Assembly: GCF_019668465.1 (NCBI RefSeq)
Contig: NZ_AP024828.1
Span: forward strand, 3,596,001 to 3,660,000
Direction: 5' to 3'
Length of the DNA: 64,000 nt
Source of the DNA: Mycobacterium senriense
GTDB lineage: Bacteria; Actinomycetota; Actinomycetes; Mycobacteriales; Mycobacteriaceae
The translations under genes were made by a program, and so were the position numbers. The notes beneath the pieces were generated by a model that made no database searches, had not been told where the DNA came from, and saw only the letters and a program-made list of their open reading frames with translations. Positions 48,886-57,843 of the stretch are shown here, in pieces (the stretch's first letter is position 1; every line of letters starts with the position of its first letter).

Positions 48886-49125
48886 GATGTTCCTTTCTGT
48901 GGCGGACTGCGATCACCACCGACGCTGCTCGCAAACCACTGCCAGATCGACGCCAGCCGCTGCCAAACGCTGCCAACCGCAGGTCAGCGGGGTACTCGTG
49001 CTGGGAACGGTCCCCGGCGGACATCTCGACGCATACTCCACCGACGCTCGGGCAGAGTTCGCACCACACCTCACGCCGCGGGTCGGACACCTCAGTCGTG
49101 TGTCTCCTGGGGCCGAAAACCGCGT

Positions 49126-50460
49126 CTACCACTGCGCCGACAACACGACTTCGCGAACTCGGTCAAGTGCGCTGGCGAGCCCCTCCAGCGGCGGTGTGCC
49201 AAGTGCGAGGCGCAAGGCGTTCGGCGGATGCGATGTGACGCAGAAGGCCTCGGCAGTCGACACCAGGATGCCTTCGTTTGCCAACTGGTGTGCCACGGCG
49301 TCACTACGCGCGTTGTCCGGCAGGCTCAGCCAGCCGTAGTAACAGGCGGCCGGGCCGTGGTAGTTAAGTCCCTCTAGTGCGCGATGGGCAATCTGCTGGC
49401 GCTCCGCGGCGTCGCTGCGACGTCTCTTTTCCAGCCTGGTGACCGTGCCGTCGGTGAGCCAACCGCTGACCAACACCGACACCAGACTCGAGGTGCCCCA
49501 ACTCGATGTGCGCACGGCCTGTTTGGCAGTCGAGACGTATTCGTCCGGCACCACGACGAACCCGAAACGTAAACCGGTGGCAAGGTTCTTCGACAGGCTT
49601 GCCACATGCAGGGTGCGTTCCGGGGCTAATGCGTATAGTGTTGGGCCGCAATGTGGTTCGAGGAACGCGTAGGTGCCGTCCTCGATCACCGCACAATCGT
49701 GCCGGCGCGCAGTTTCGGCGAGGCGGATGCGCTGTTCGTGCGACATTGTGTAGCCGAGCGGGTTATGCAAAGTAGGGATTGTGTAAATGGCCTCGACCCG
49801 GCGACGAGCGCACAGGTCTTCCAGTGCGTCGAGATCTGGACCCGCGGGGCTGGAGGGAAACGACACCAGCTCCAGGGCGCGGTCATCGGCCTGCAGCTTG
49901 ATGCCGGGATAGGTCAGTTCGTCGACGGCAACGATCGCCCCCGGCCGCGTCAGTACGCGTAGCGCGATATCCAGACCGTGCTGGGATCCGGCTGCCAGTA
50001 CGACGTTGTTGGGTGGCACGTCTATCCCGCGATCGAGGAGATAGGTTGCGACCGCGGCCTTTTCGATAGTTCGACCACCGGGTGCATGCTGGATCAGCAG
50101 CGACTGCAGGTCGCCTGTGGCGGCCAGCTGCCGCAACGCCTCACGTAACTGTTCCGCCTGGTCGTCTGCCAGCGGTTGGTTGAACGATAAGTCGGCAGTG
50201 CGGGATGCGATGGGGATTCGGCGTCCGTCGAGGCCGCCATAGCCGCCCTGGTCGCGGACGAACGTGCCGCGGCCGGGTTCGCCGACCACTAGGCCTGCGC
50301 GCGCGAGGTGAGCGTAGACGCGGGTCGCGGTGGCCAAGGCGATGCCATGCTGCCGGGCAAGGTCGCGGTGGGTCGGCAGCCGGGTGCCGGGCGCCAATTG
50401 CCCATCGCGGATCTCGGCGGTCAATCGATCCACGATCGCTGTATAGCGGCTGGTCGGCAC
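49126..50460 (-). CDS. MocR/PdxR-type regulator: GntR helix-turn-helix fused to an aminotransferase-like domain
   Basis: 444 residues. The N-terminal winged helix is APGTRLPTHRDLARQHGIALATATRVYAHLARAGLVVGEPGRGTFV. A fold-type I PLP domain follows, with VLAAGSQHGLDIALRVL, PTLHNPLGYTMSHEQR and the PLP Lys in HVASLSKNLATGLR. Such proteins sense PLP or amino-compound ligands. The start chosen is GTG 50460 (PTSRYTAIVDRLTAEI); the open frame extends 27 codons further but crosses the likely operator. It is divergent from the hydrolase operon and probably controls it. Confidence 0.9.
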   Translation of the reverse strand: MPTSRYTAIVDRLTAEIRDGQLAPGTRLPTHRDLARQHGIALATATRVYAHLARAGLVVGEPGRGTFVRDQGGYGGLDGRRIPIASRTADLSFNQPLADDQAEQLREALRQLAATGDLQSLLIQHAPGGRTIEKAAVATYLLDRGIDVPPNNVVLAAGSQHGLDIALRVLTRPGAIVAVDELTYPGIKLQADDRALELVSFPSSPAGPDLDALEDLCARRRVEAIYTIPTLHNPLGYTMSHEQRIRLAETARRHDCAVIEDGTYAFLEPHCGPTLYALAPERTLHVASLSKNLATGLRFGFVVVPDEYVSTAKQAVRTSSWGTSSLVSVLVSGWLTDGTVTRLEKRRRSDAAERQQIAHRALEGLNYHGPAACYYGWLSLPDNARSDAVAHQLANEGILVSTAEAFCVTSHPPNALRLALGTPPLEGLASALDRVREVVLSAQW

Positions 50461-50481
50461 GGGTAGCCCGCCCTTGTATCT

Positions 50482-50503
50482 AGGACAATTTCTCGATTGT
50501 TCT
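50482..50503. promoter_or_regulatory. Operator-like dyad between the MocR gene and the hydrolase operon
   Basis: AGGACAAT-TTCTCG-ATTGTTCT has 8-bp arms with one mismatch and a 6-bp spacer. It lies 22 bp upstream of the MocR start in the divergent intergenic region, in a locally AT-rich patch. Confidence 0.6.
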
Positions 50504-50620
50504 ATCACACCCGGATACGCTGCGAAAGAGCAACCAACCAACCACTGGGTTGCCTAGGGCGCAGTTCCCTGGTGAAGGCGACACGTGCACCGACCCGGGC
50601 CTGCGCAGGTAGGAGTCATC

Positions 50621-51451
50621 ATGAAAGCGATCGAAATTAGCTCCGGCACAATTTATTACGAGGAGACCGGGCCCGAAAACGGCAGGCCGGTGGTGTTCGT
50701 GCACGGATACATGATGGGTGGGCAAGTGTGGCGCCGCGTCAGCGCGGAACTCGCCGCGGTCGGGCTGCGCTGCATCGCCCCCACCTGGCCGATGGGTGCG
50801 CACCCGGAGCCGCTGCGCCCGGGCGCCGATCGCACCATCGCGGGCGTTGCCGGAATCGTTGCCGAGGTGCTTGCGGCCCTTGACCTCGAAGACGTGGTGT
50901 TGGTCGGCAACGACTCCGGCGGTGTCGTAACGCAACTCGTCGCGGTGCACCATCACGACCGAATTGGCGCCATGGTGCTGACGAGTTGCGATGCCTTCGA
51001 ACATTTCCCGCCGCCGATCCTCAATCCGATGATCATGGCGGCCAAGTCCAAACTGTCCTTCCGGCTGATGCTGCAAACGATGCGGCTATCCGGTGTCCGC
51101 AAGCGCGCGTATGGCGCCTTGGCCCACCGCGACATCGACGACCTGGCCCAGACGTGGGTGCGGGCGGCGCTGTCAAATCCGGCAGTCGCGGAAGACTTGC
51201 GCCGGCTCACGCTGTCGTTTCGGACCGAGGTCACTACCGGCGTCGCCGCCCGGCTGCCGGAATTCGACAAGCCGGCCCTCATCGCATGGTCGGCTGATGA
51301 CGTGTTCTTCGAGCAAGAGGATGGCGAACGATTGGCGGCCATCCTCCCGAACGCCCGGTTCGCGGTGATCGAGGGAGCCCGCACCTTTTCGATGGTGGAT
51401 CGGCCGGCCCGGCTCGCCGACTTGCTTTCGACCGTCGCGGTGCGGGCGTAG
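50621..51451 (+). CDS. Alpha/beta hydrolase with an Asp nucleophile motif
   Basis: 276 residues. The oxyanion region is VVFVHGYMMGG. The nucleophile elbow reads LVGNDSGGV, so the G-x-Nuc-x-G position is Asp98, as in haloalkane dehalogenases and epoxide hydrolases rather than Ser. The place where the catalytic His is normally found (GARTFSMVDRP) has Thr255 instead. AGGTAGGAG precedes ATG 50621. It is first in an operon with a thioesterase, a membrane protein, a GNAT, a second thioesterase and a lyase. The activity is uncertain. Confidence 0.82.
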   Translation: MKAIEISSGTIYYEETGPENGRPVVFVHGYMMGGQVWRRVSAELAAVGLRCIAPTWPMGAHPEPLRPGADRTIAGVAGIVAEVLAALDLEDVVLVGNDSGGVVTQLVAVHHHDRIGAMVLTSCDAFEHFPPPILNPMIMAAKSKLSFRLMLQTMRLSGVRKRAYGALAHRDIDDLAQTWVRAALSNPAVAEDLRRLTLSFRTEVTTGVAARLPEFDKPALIAWSADDVFFEQEDGERLAAILPNARFAVIEGARTFSMVDRPARLADLLSTVAVRA

Positions 51452-52308
51452 TGAAAGACCCCGCCATGCCCCTCGCTCACCCTTTTGACGGCGCGATTGA
51501 ACTCGATCCCGTCGACCGCAATATCAGCCGGGGCCGCACTCATCCGGGGTGGACATCCATGGTGAGCCCGTTCGGCGGAATCACCGTTGCCACGCTGGTG
51601 CGTGCCGTCGAGACACACCCCGACCGCGTCGGCGAACCCATCGCGCTGACCGTAAATTTCCTGGCACCCATCGCCGACGGCGAGTTCGACATTTCGCTTC
51701 GCGCCGTGCGCACGAACCGCACCAACCAGCACTGGCTGCTTGAGCTCAGCCAAGACGGCGAAGTCAGGAACACCGCGACGGCGCTATTTGGATTTCGCCG
51801 CGACACCTGGGGTGACACCGAAGCTAGTCCGCCGAAAACACCGCCGCCAGAACAGATCGCGCCAGACCGCGCCCAGGGCGACTTCGTCGGCTGGGGACGT
51901 CTGTACGACCTGCGGTTCGCCGAGGGCGCCTTTCCGGGACAAGGCGCACTGCCCAGTCCCTCCGCGACTACGACGATGTGGATTCGCGACACAGCACAGC
52001 GCCGCATCGACTACCCGGCACTTGCCGCCGTGTGTGATGTGTTCTGCCCACGCGCTTTCTTACGCTGTGGTGGACCGGTTCCTGCCGGGACTATCTCCCT
52101 GACGACGTATTTCCACGCCGATCAGCGAGAGCTTGACGCCCTCCGTGGCGACTACATCCTCGGTACCGCGCACGCCAACCGATTTTCCCGGGGCTACTTC
52201 GATCAGAGCGTGCAGCTGTGGTCTCGCGATGCTGTGTTGCTGGCCACCTCGCACCAGATCGTCTACTTCAAAGGAAACGCATGTACGCCAATCCAGTTGT
52301 CTACCTAG
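51451..52308 (+). CDS. TesB-like double-hotdog acyl-CoA thioesterase
   Basis: 285 residues, cytosolic. The N-terminal hotdog has HPGWTSMVSPFGGITVATLVRAVETHP and the second has PALAAVCDVFCPRAFLRCGG...ISLTTYFHA; this is the usual layout of TesB/acyl-CoA thioesterase II-like proteins in actinobacteria. It would hydrolyse acyl-CoA. GTG 51451 overlaps the last base of the hydrolase stop; ATG 51466 is an alternative. The 3' end overlaps the next gene by 28 bp, so it is cotranscribed. Confidence 0.82.
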   Translation: MKDPAMPLAHPFDGAIELDPVDRNISRGRTHPGWTSMVSPFGGITVATLVRAVETHPDRVGEPIALTVNFLAPIADGEFDISLRAVRTNRTNQHWLLELSQDGEVRNTATALFGFRRDTWGDTEASPPKTPPPEQIAPDRAQGDFVGWGRLYDLRFAEGAFPGQGALPSPSATTTMWIRDTAQRRIDYPALAAVCDVFCPRAFLRCGGPVPAGTISLTTYFHADQRELDALRGDYILGTAHANRFSRGYFDQSVQLWSRDAVLLATSHQIVYFKGNACTPIQLST

Positions 52309-52688
52309 ACAGCCGCGACGGGTTGCTGCGCCTGGCAATGCGCGCGGACGCCGTGATCAGTGGCATTTTCGGAATAGCCGGTCTGGCTGGGTGGATGCCT
52401 GAGTTCTCAGGAGCCACAAGGGCTTTCGAATACGGGGTTGACTCTTTCTTCGTCGTTTACGGTGTGATCGTGCTGGGACTGGCCGCGCTGCCACCCGTGC
52501 TCCGCACTGGTATCGGCGTAGTCGTCGCCAATCTTCTCTATACGGCGGCTGCCGTTGTCCTGGTGGTCGAACATCTGGTTCCGTTGACCGCCAGTGGCAT
52601 GGTCTTCGCAACGGCATCCGCCGTTTACACGCTGGCATTTGCTCAGCTGCAGTACCTTGGCTGGCGCCGCGTCAAGAGGTCCCGGTGA
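52281..52688 (+). CDS. Four-helix membrane protein (paralogue B)
   Basis: 135 residues, four hydrophobic helices (SGIFGIAGLAGW, SFFVVYGVIVLGLAAL, GIGVVVANLLYTAAAVVLVVEHLV and MVFATASAVYTLAFAQLQ). RDGLLRLAMRADAVISG near the N-terminus and QYLGWRRVKRSR at the end match the protein at 48478-48885 closely, with the same length. ATG 52281 follows AAGGA and overlaps the thioesterase end by 28 bp; the stop overlaps the GNAT start (GTGATG). Confidence 0.8.
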   Translation: MYANPVVYLDSRDGLLRLAMRADAVISGIFGIAGLAGWMPEFSGATRAFEYGVDSFFVVYGVIVLGLAALPPVLRTGIGVVVANLLYTAAAVVLVVEHLVPLTASGMVFATASAVYTLAFAQLQYLGWRRVKRSR

Positions 52689-53248
52689 TGCCGGTCGCAC
52701 GCCATGCGGCGGCGACCGCACCTATACCCGGCGGTGCGCGGCAATGCCGTGGTGGCGTGGCAGGACTGGAGATCCGTCGATCGCCGTTGGTCTATCTCCG
52801 ACCGGCCAGGCCCAGCGACGGGCCGGCTTTGCTTCGCATGCACGAGCGGTGCAGCCCCGCGACGCGTTATTCCAGATGGTTGGCGCCGAGCTCGATCTTC
52901 CCGCGGGTGTATTTGCGGGCCGCACTCGCCGGCGGCGACGAACACATCGCGATAGTGGCAGTGCGCGGTGGCCGGCCAGCGATTGTCATCGGATTGGCCA
53001 GTGCCGCACTAACTTCAGAGGGTCAGCGCGAACTGGGGCTCCTAGTAGAGGATCACTACCAGGGGCAAGGCATCGGCAGACGGATGCTTGACTCGCTGGT
53101 CGATCTGATCGGACCAGACGAAGATCTGTGTGTATCAGCACTGGGCGAGAATCACTGGCTGCTTGGCAAGCTGTCGCGATTCGGCACGGTAGAGGCCCAC
53201 CTTGACAACGGGATCATCGATGCGCGCGTGATCCGAGCACCACGTTGA
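52685..53248 (+). CDS. GNAT-family N-acetyltransferase
   Basis: 187 residues. YLRPARPSDGPALLRMHERCSPATRYSRW opens the GNAT fold (about residue 37). Motif A with the acetyl-CoA pyrophosphate loop is ELGLLVEDHYQGQGIGRRMLDSLV (Q-x-x-G-x-G as QGQGIG). Spacing and the SPATRYSRW element resemble acetyltransferase domains joined to acyl-CoA synthetases, which acetylate lysines. The substrate is unknown. GTG 52685 or ATG 52688 overlaps the previous stop. Confidence 0.8.
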   Translation: MMPVARHAAATAPIPGGARQCRGGVAGLEIRRSPLVYLRPARPSDGPALLRMHERCSPATRYSRWLAPSSIFPRVYLRAALAGGDEHIAIVAVRGGRPAIVIGLASAALTSEGQRELGLLVEDHYQGQGIGRRMLDSLVDLIGPDEDLCVSALGENHWLLGKLSRFGTVEAHLDNGIIDARVIRAPR

Positions 53249-53286
53249 CCGCAGAACCGGTTATGGACCAAGGAAGGTGATTTTCA

Positions 53287-53772
53287 ATGACGTATGAATA
53301 TGCCATTTCCCCCGAATGGCTAACAACCACGGGCCGGCCATACCGGGGCCGGTGCCGGATCAGCGTCTATCCAATCGTCGAGACCAAGGAGTCCCGCTAC
53401 AGCGACATGGATGTGAACGGCCACCTCAACCATTTGGCGTTGGAGGCGCTACACGAAGACGCGCGGGCGCGCATCAACCAGCAGTATGTCCCTGGCGCTT
53501 ACGACCCGGCTGATCGCGCCCTTAGGTTGGTGACATCCCAAAACGTCGTGCACTTCCTGGCTGAGGTGCATTGGCCCGCAACGGTCGAGGTCGGCATCGG
53601 AATTGGTGGCATCGGCCGTACCTCGGTCGTCGTATCGTCCGGAATTTTCCACGAAGACAGATGCGTCAGCGTCTGTGACATGACCCTCGTCCTGGTCGGA
53701 GATTGCGGCCCGGTCGCCTTTCCCGAAGACAACCGGGAAGTGATGCGCAAGTTGCAGCTGCGCTGCGCATGA
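53287..53772 (+). CDS. Hotdog-fold (4HBT) thioesterase
   Basis: 161 residues. VETKESRYSDMDVNGHLNHLALEALHEDAR (about residues 37-66) is the 4HBT active-site segment (xxDxDxxGHLNN), similar to FadM/YbgC-type enzymes. The rest forms the hotdog sheet (VVHFLAEVHWPATVEVGIGIGGIGRTSVVVSSGIFHEDRCVSVCDMTLV). It would cleave short or aromatic acyl-CoAs. AAGGTGA precedes ATG 53287. The stop overlaps an ATG of the following lyase (ATGA). Confidence 0.82.
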   Translation: MTYEYAISPEWLTTTGRPYRGRCRISVYPIVETKESRYSDMDVNGHLNHLALEALHEDARARINQQYVPGAYDPADRALRLVTSQNVVHFLAEVHWPATVEVGIGIGGIGRTSVVVSSGIFHEDRCVSVCDMTLVLVGDCGPVAFPEDNREVMRKLQLRCA

Positions 53773-53786
53773 AGCCAGGAGGCACC

Positions 53787-54605
53787 ATGACGCAAGCCGA
53801 ATACTACGAACAGTTCCTAGCCCTGCATCACCAGCCCGAAGCGTTCGTGATGCCGAACGCGTGGGACGGGCTGTCGGCACTGATCCTCAAGCACGCAGGT
53901 TTTGCCGCACTGGGCACCTCGTCGGCGGCTCTGGCCGCGGCACTGGGCCGCCGCGACGGGTGTCATGCCGTTACCGCCGCCGAACATCTGGCGCACGCCG
54001 AGTTGCTCATCGAAGTCGGCCGCCTGCCCGTCAACGGCGACTTCGAGGACGGTTACGGTGCAACGCCTGACGATGTTGCTGCGACGGTGCGCGCCGCCAT
54101 CGATAGCGGGTTGGCCGGGACCGGCGTGGAGGACACCTCCGGGGATCCCGCTCGTCCAATCCGTGATTTCGACGACGCAGTCGCGCGGGTCCGGGCCGCC
54201 GCGCGAGCGGGTCGCGGCCGCATCGTGCTCACCGGGCGCACCGACAATTTCTTGCATCGTCGCAACGATCTTGACGACACGATCCGTCGTCTCACGGCAT
54301 TCGCGGAGGTCGGTGCCGACGTCCTTTACGCTCCTTACCCGCCGGACATGGCGGCGGTCACGGCGATCGTGCGAGCGGTCGCTCCGAAACCGGTCAACGT
54401 CGTGGTCGGGACAAAGTCGGAGACGCCCACGGTGGGACAGCTGTCGGCGGCCGGAGTCAAGCGCATCAGCACCGGGGCGGCGCTGTACAACCACGCTGCC
54501 GCGGCAGTGCAGGCCGCGGCAGCGGCACTGGCCCAGGGCGACCTTGCGAGCGCGACGACCGGCATACCGATGCGAGACGTCGCCGCCCTACTTTTCGAGG
54601 ACTAG
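53787..54605 (+). CDS. Isocitrate lyase/PEP mutase-family C-C lyase (first of two)
   Basis: 272 residues. VMPNAWDGLSALILKHAGFAALGTSSAALAAALG opens the barrel. The Mg/active-site acids are in LPVNGDFEDGYG, with GVEDTSGDP and LTGRTDNFLH following. The nearest known types are PEP phosphonomutase-like lyases such as oxaloacetate decarboxylase and methylisocitrate or dimethylmalate lyase; the usual lyase loop KKCGH is not seen. AGGAGG at 53777 supports ATG 53787; ATG 53769 overlapping the thioesterase stop is the alternative. The stop shares CTAG with the convergent YbhB gene. Confidence 0.82.
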   Translation: MTQAEYYEQFLALHHQPEAFVMPNAWDGLSALILKHAGFAALGTSSAALAAALGRRDGCHAVTAAEHLAHAELLIEVGRLPVNGDFEDGYGATPDDVAATVRAAIDSGLAGTGVEDTSGDPARPIRDFDDAVARVRAAARAGRGRIVLTGRTDNFLHRRNDLDDTIRRLTAFAEVGADVLYAPYPPDMAAVTAIVRAVAPKPVNVVVGTKSETPTVGQLSAAGVKRISTGAALYNHAAAAVQAAAAALAQGDLASATTGIPMRDVAALLFED

Positions 54606-55150
54606 CGCTCGTAGGTTCCGGTCAGCGTGCCCCGCGCGAGCACGTGCCCGCGCATCGCGGCCAACAGCCCCTTGGCGGTGGTCACCGTGTCCGGGAGGGC
54701 GGCGTCGAGCGCGAACACGTGGAAACGGTAGTGATGTGGCCCGTGGCCGGGAATCGGTCGTGGGCCGGCGTAGCCGTGGTGACCGAGGTCGGCCCGCAGG
54801 AAGCGGATTCCCGCGCATCCCGGTTGCAGTGCCCCCGCCGCCACGCCGTCGACGGTCGGTTCGATTACCGCGGCGGTGTGCACCAGCGGGCGGGGGAACG
54901 GCACGTCGACGTCGTCGATGAGGAGCGCCAGCTGACGCGTGCCGAGCGGTGGCCCCGACCAACGCAGCGGCGGTGACGTGTTGTCACCCACGCCCTTGCC
55001 CGCGCTGGACGCCGGCATGGCTTCGCCGTCGGCGAACGCGGTGCTGGTGACCGTGATGGTGGCGGGTGCGGCGAATGCGCCACCGGCGAGCGGACTTCGG
55101 TGGCCGCCCGCGCGCACGCCGCGGAGCATTCGGCCCAGCCGCTCGATCAT
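54602..55150 (-). CDS. YbhB/YbcL (PEBP) family protein
   Basis: 182 residues of the phosphatidylethanolamine-binding-protein fold: [43 protein letters not shown], and [21 protein letters not shown], the last being the conserved PEBP ligand-site segment. There is no signal peptide. The ATG overlaps the LeuD-like stop by 4 bp, so it is the last gene of the PrpD-lyase-LeuCD-like operon. The role of a PEBP protein in a carboxylate catabolic operon is unclear; ligand binding is the family expectation. Confidence 0.85.
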   Translation of the reverse strand: MIERLGRMLRGVRAGGHRSPLAGGAFAAPATITVTSTAFADGEAMPASSAGKGVGDNTSPPLRWSGPPLGTRQLALLIDDVDVPFPRPLVHTAAVIEPTVDGVAAGALQPGCAGIRFLRADLGHHGYAGPRPIPGHGPHHYRFHVFALDAALPDTVTTAKGLLAAMRGHVLARGTLTGTYER

Positions 55151-55707
55151 GCCCCGCTGCCCGCGCCGCGCATGGCCACCGCGGGTGAGCGCAGCAGGTC
55201 GCCCAATTCGCTGGGCAGGTAGCCCTGCCGGGCAAGCCGCGGCAGCACGCCGCCGCTCTCGATGATGTCGAGAATCAGGTCGGGCAGCTTCGCGATGGTG
55301 CCCGAGGCGCCGGTGGTGTCGTTGCGCCAGCTGCCGTCGGCCAGGTCGAACGTCCCGGTGTCGCCGTCGTTGAACGCCGCGGTGGCATCGGGGACGGTGA
55401 TCGCCGGCAGCCCGGAGTTCACGGCGTTGCGAAAGAACAGCGAGTTGAATTCCTCGGCGACCAAACCGGCGACGCCGAGCTCGACGAACAACGCCGCCAC
55501 GGGCCGCGAGGAGCCGAGCCCGAAGTTCTTGCCTGCCAACACGATATCGCCCGGCGACACCTCGTCGGTCCAGCCCGGCCGCACCTCGTAGAAGACGTGC
55601 CTGGCGGCCTCGGCGGGTTCCATCTTCATGGCGAACGCCGGATACATTGCGTCGGTGTTCAGGTTGTCGCCGAACACCCAGACTTTGCCGCTGAAACGCA
55701 GCGTCAT
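55147..55707 (-). CDS. Aconitase-family hydro-lyase, small (LeuD/HacB-like) subunit
   Basis: 186 residues, the swivel domain. [19 protein letters not shown] and [46 protein letters not shown] are diagnostic, with GSSR contacting substrate. Together with the gene upstream it forms a two-subunit isopropylmalate/homoaconitate/dimethylmaleate-type hydratase. ATG 55707 overlaps the large-subunit stop (ATGA). It lies in a catabolic neighbourhood without leuA or leuB, so leucine synthesis is unlikely to be its role. Confidence 0.88.
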   Translation of the reverse strand: MTLRFSGKVWVFGDNLNTDAMYPAFAMKMEPAEAARHVFYEVRPGWTDEVSPGDIVLAGKNFGLGSSRPVAALFVELGVAGLVAEEFNSLFFRNAVNSGLPAITVPDATAAFNDGDTGTFDLADGSWRNDTTGASGTIAKLPDLILDIIESGGVLPRLARQGYLPSELGDLLRSPAVAMRGAGSGA

Positions 55708-56951
55708 GCGATCACGCTCCTCGGGTCGCTGATGTAGCCGGTGACCGCGGACGCGGCGACGGTGGCCGGGGAGGCCATGTAGATTTCGGCCTCGGTGCTG
55801 CCCATACGCCCGGTGAAGTTGCGGGTGCTGGCCGTGATGCACACCTCGCCGGGGCCCACCACGCCCATGTGGTAGCCGAAACAGGCTCCGCAGGTGGAGT
55901 TGGTGACGACGGCGCCGGCGTCGGCGAGATCCTGAAGGTAGCCACGCCGCATGGCCTCGCGGTACACGGCCTGCGAGGCGGGCGTCACCAGCAGTCGCAC
56001 GCCCGGTGCGACGGTCTTGCCGCGCAACAACTGCGCGGCGATCTGCAGGTCCTCGAGTTGCCCGTTGGCGCAGGAGCCGATGAAGGCCTGGTCGATCTTC
56101 TGTTTGCCCAATTGCGATACCGGAGAACCATTGCGGCTGACGGTGCCCGGCCGTGCCACATAGGGTTCCAGCGCCGCGAGGTCGATGCGCCGGATGTCCT
56201 GGTAGGTGGCGTCGGAATCCGGTGTGACGGCGTCGAATCCGGTGGCCCCGCGTTCGTCGAGAAACGACGCCAACACGTCGTCGGGCTCGAATGTGCTGAA
56301 GTCGGCCGACACCTCGGCGCCCTGGGTCGCGATGGTCCGCCGATCGTGCATCGGGATGCCGGCGAGGCCGCCCCCGCCGAACTCGAGGTTCCGATTCGGC
56401 GCATCGCCGTATTCGTTGGCGATGTGCAGGAAAATGTCCTTGCCGCTCACCACGTCCGGTTTGGCGCCGTGGAATTCGTAGCGGATCGTCGGCGCGACCT
56501 GGAACCAGGTGGAACCGGTGCACATGATGGAATAGATCTCGGCGGGCCCCAGCCCGCGCGCCGCGGTGTTGTATGCGCCCGCCGCGCAGGTGTGAGAGTC
56601 GGTGCACGCCAGCACTTCTCCCGGGCGGGCCAGCCCATTCTCAGCGATCACCTGATGGCAGATGCCATGCCGGCCGACGTCGTAGAAGCGCTCGATGCCG
56701 AAGTCCGCGACGAACTTGCGGGCGTGGCGGCCGCCCTCGGCATCCTTGATCGTCGGGGCGGGCACGGCGTGATCCATGATCACCGCGAGCTTGTCGGGGT
56801 CGTGAATCCTGTTGGGCTGTATCCACATGGTGGCGAACTGCAGGTCGATCAGCACGGTCATGTCGACGTCGACCACGACCGTGTCACCCGGTGCCACCGA
56901 GTCCAGCCCGGCCTTGCGCGCGAAGATCTTTTCGATGATGGTCATGCCCAT
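55704..56951 (-). CDS. Aconitase-family hydro-lyase, large (LeuC/HacA-like) subunit
   Basis: About 415 residues carrying the [4Fe-4S] cluster. Cysteines are in [13 protein letters not shown] and [32 protein letters not shown] matches the family SCTNGR-type element. [19 protein letters not shown] is the typical N-terminus. Starts at 56951 or 56945 are both possible; the first overlaps the lyase stop. Length and split subunits match 3-isopropylmalate dehydratase and the DmdA subunit of dimethylmaleate hydratase; the partner lyase next door favours the second type of role. Confidence 0.88.
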   Translation of the reverse strand: MGMTIIEKIFARKAGLDSVAPGDTVVVDVDMTVLIDLQFATMWIQPNRIHDPDKLAVIMDHAVPAPTIKDAEGGRHARKFVADFGIERFYDVGRHGICHQVIAENGLARPGEVLACTDSHTCAAGAYNTAARGLGPAEIYSIMCTGSTWFQVAPTIRYEFHGAKPDVVSGKDIFLHIANEYGDAPNRNLEFGGGGLAGIPMHDRRTIATQGAEVSADFSTFEPDDVLASFLDERGATGFDAVTPDSDATYQDIRRIDLAALEPYVARPGTVSRNGSPVSQLGKQKIDQAFIGSCANGQLEDLQIAAQLLRGKTVAPGVRLLVTPASQAVYREAMRRGYLQDLADAGAVVTNSTCGACFGYHMGVVGPGEVCITASTRNFTGRMGSTEAEIYMASPATVAASAVTGYISDPRSVIA

Positions 56952-57832
56952 GTGCGGTCCTCGGTGTGTGCGTACTTGTCGTCGAGCGCCCGCCATTCCG
57001 ACATGCCCACCAGGTTGAAGAAGTCAGCCGGGGAGGTGGGCAGCTGGGCGGCAAGGTCGGTACCGTTGAGTTCGCACAGGCTCTGCAGCATGGCGAACGT
57101 CGTCTGCATCAGCAAATTGCTGGGGTGGATGGCGATCGCGTAACCCAATTCCTGCAGTCGTGCCGCCGACTGCAGCGGGGTCAGGCCGCCGAGCACCAGG
57201 TTGATCAGCAGGGGAGCGTCGACTTCGTGTGCGATGCGCTCGATTTCGCCGACGTCCTGCGGCGCCTCCACGAAGATGATGTCCGCGCCCGCTTGCGCGT
57301 ACCGGTTGGCGCGCTCGATCGCCGCATCCAGACCGAGTGGTGCGCGGGCGTCGGTGCGGGCCACCACCAGCAGGTTGTCATCGGCTCTGGCGTCCAGTGC
57401 GGCCGCCAGCGTCTGTTCGAACACCGCCGCGTCGACGACCTGCTTGTCCGGCAGGTGGCCGCAACGCTTGGGGAACACCTGGTCCTCCAGCTGGATTGCG
57501 GCCACCCCGGCCGCATCGTAGGAACGAACCGTGCGCACCACGTTCATCGGTCCGCCGTACCCGGTGTCGGCGTCGGCGATGAGTGGGACGTCGCCGAGGG
57601 CGCCGGTGATCATCGCGACCCGGTCGGCCATCTCGGTCGCGGTGACCAGGCCGATGTCGGGCAAGCCAAAGCCCGACGCCGCCACGCCGGCGCCCGTCAT
57701 ATAGGCGGCGACGTGCCCGGTGCGTCTGGTCAGATGCGCGGAGATGCCGTCGAAAACGCCTGGCGCGACGATGAGTTCGCGTTTGTCCAGCAATGCTTTG
57801 AGCCGAGAGCGGGCCGGAGTTGTTGTTGCCAT
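56942..57832 (-). CDS. Isocitrate lyase/PEP mutase-family lyase, methylisocitrate/dimethylmalate lyase-like (second of two)
   Basis: 296 residues. APGVFDGISAHLTRRTGHVAAYMTGAGVAASGFGLPD, LIADADTGYGG (metal acids), IQLEDQVFPKRCGHLPDKQVV (active-site loop with the catalytic Cys in KRCGH) and VARTDAR are all present, so it is a competent C-C lyase. Best-known relatives are PrpB, 2,3-dimethylmalate lyase and oxaloacetate hydrolases. It lies between the PrpD-like and LeuC-like genes with 11-bp spacing and a small overlap. Expected products are pyruvate or glyoxylate plus a carboxylic acid. Confidence 0.9.
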   Translation of the reverse strand: MATTTPARSRLKALLDKRELIVAPGVFDGISAHLTRRTGHVAAYMTGAGVAASGFGLPDIGLVTATEMADRVAMITGALGDVPLIADADTGYGGPMNVVRTVRSYDAAGVAAIQLEDQVFPKRCGHLPDKQVVDAAVFEQTLAAALDARADDNLLVVARTDARAPLGLDAAIERANRYAQAGADIIFVEAPQDVGEIERIAHEVDAPLLINLVLGGLTPLQSAARLQELGYAIAIHPSNLLMQTTFAMLQSLCELNGTDLAAQLPTSPADFFNLVGMSEWRALDDKYAHTEDRTWA

Positions 57833-57843
57833 CGTGCGTCCTT

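Noticed and set aside
48508..49377. Plus-strand frame of 289 codons between nadE and the MocR gene
   Set aside because: It is antisense to the membrane protein gene and the MocR C-terminus, with no domain or start signal.
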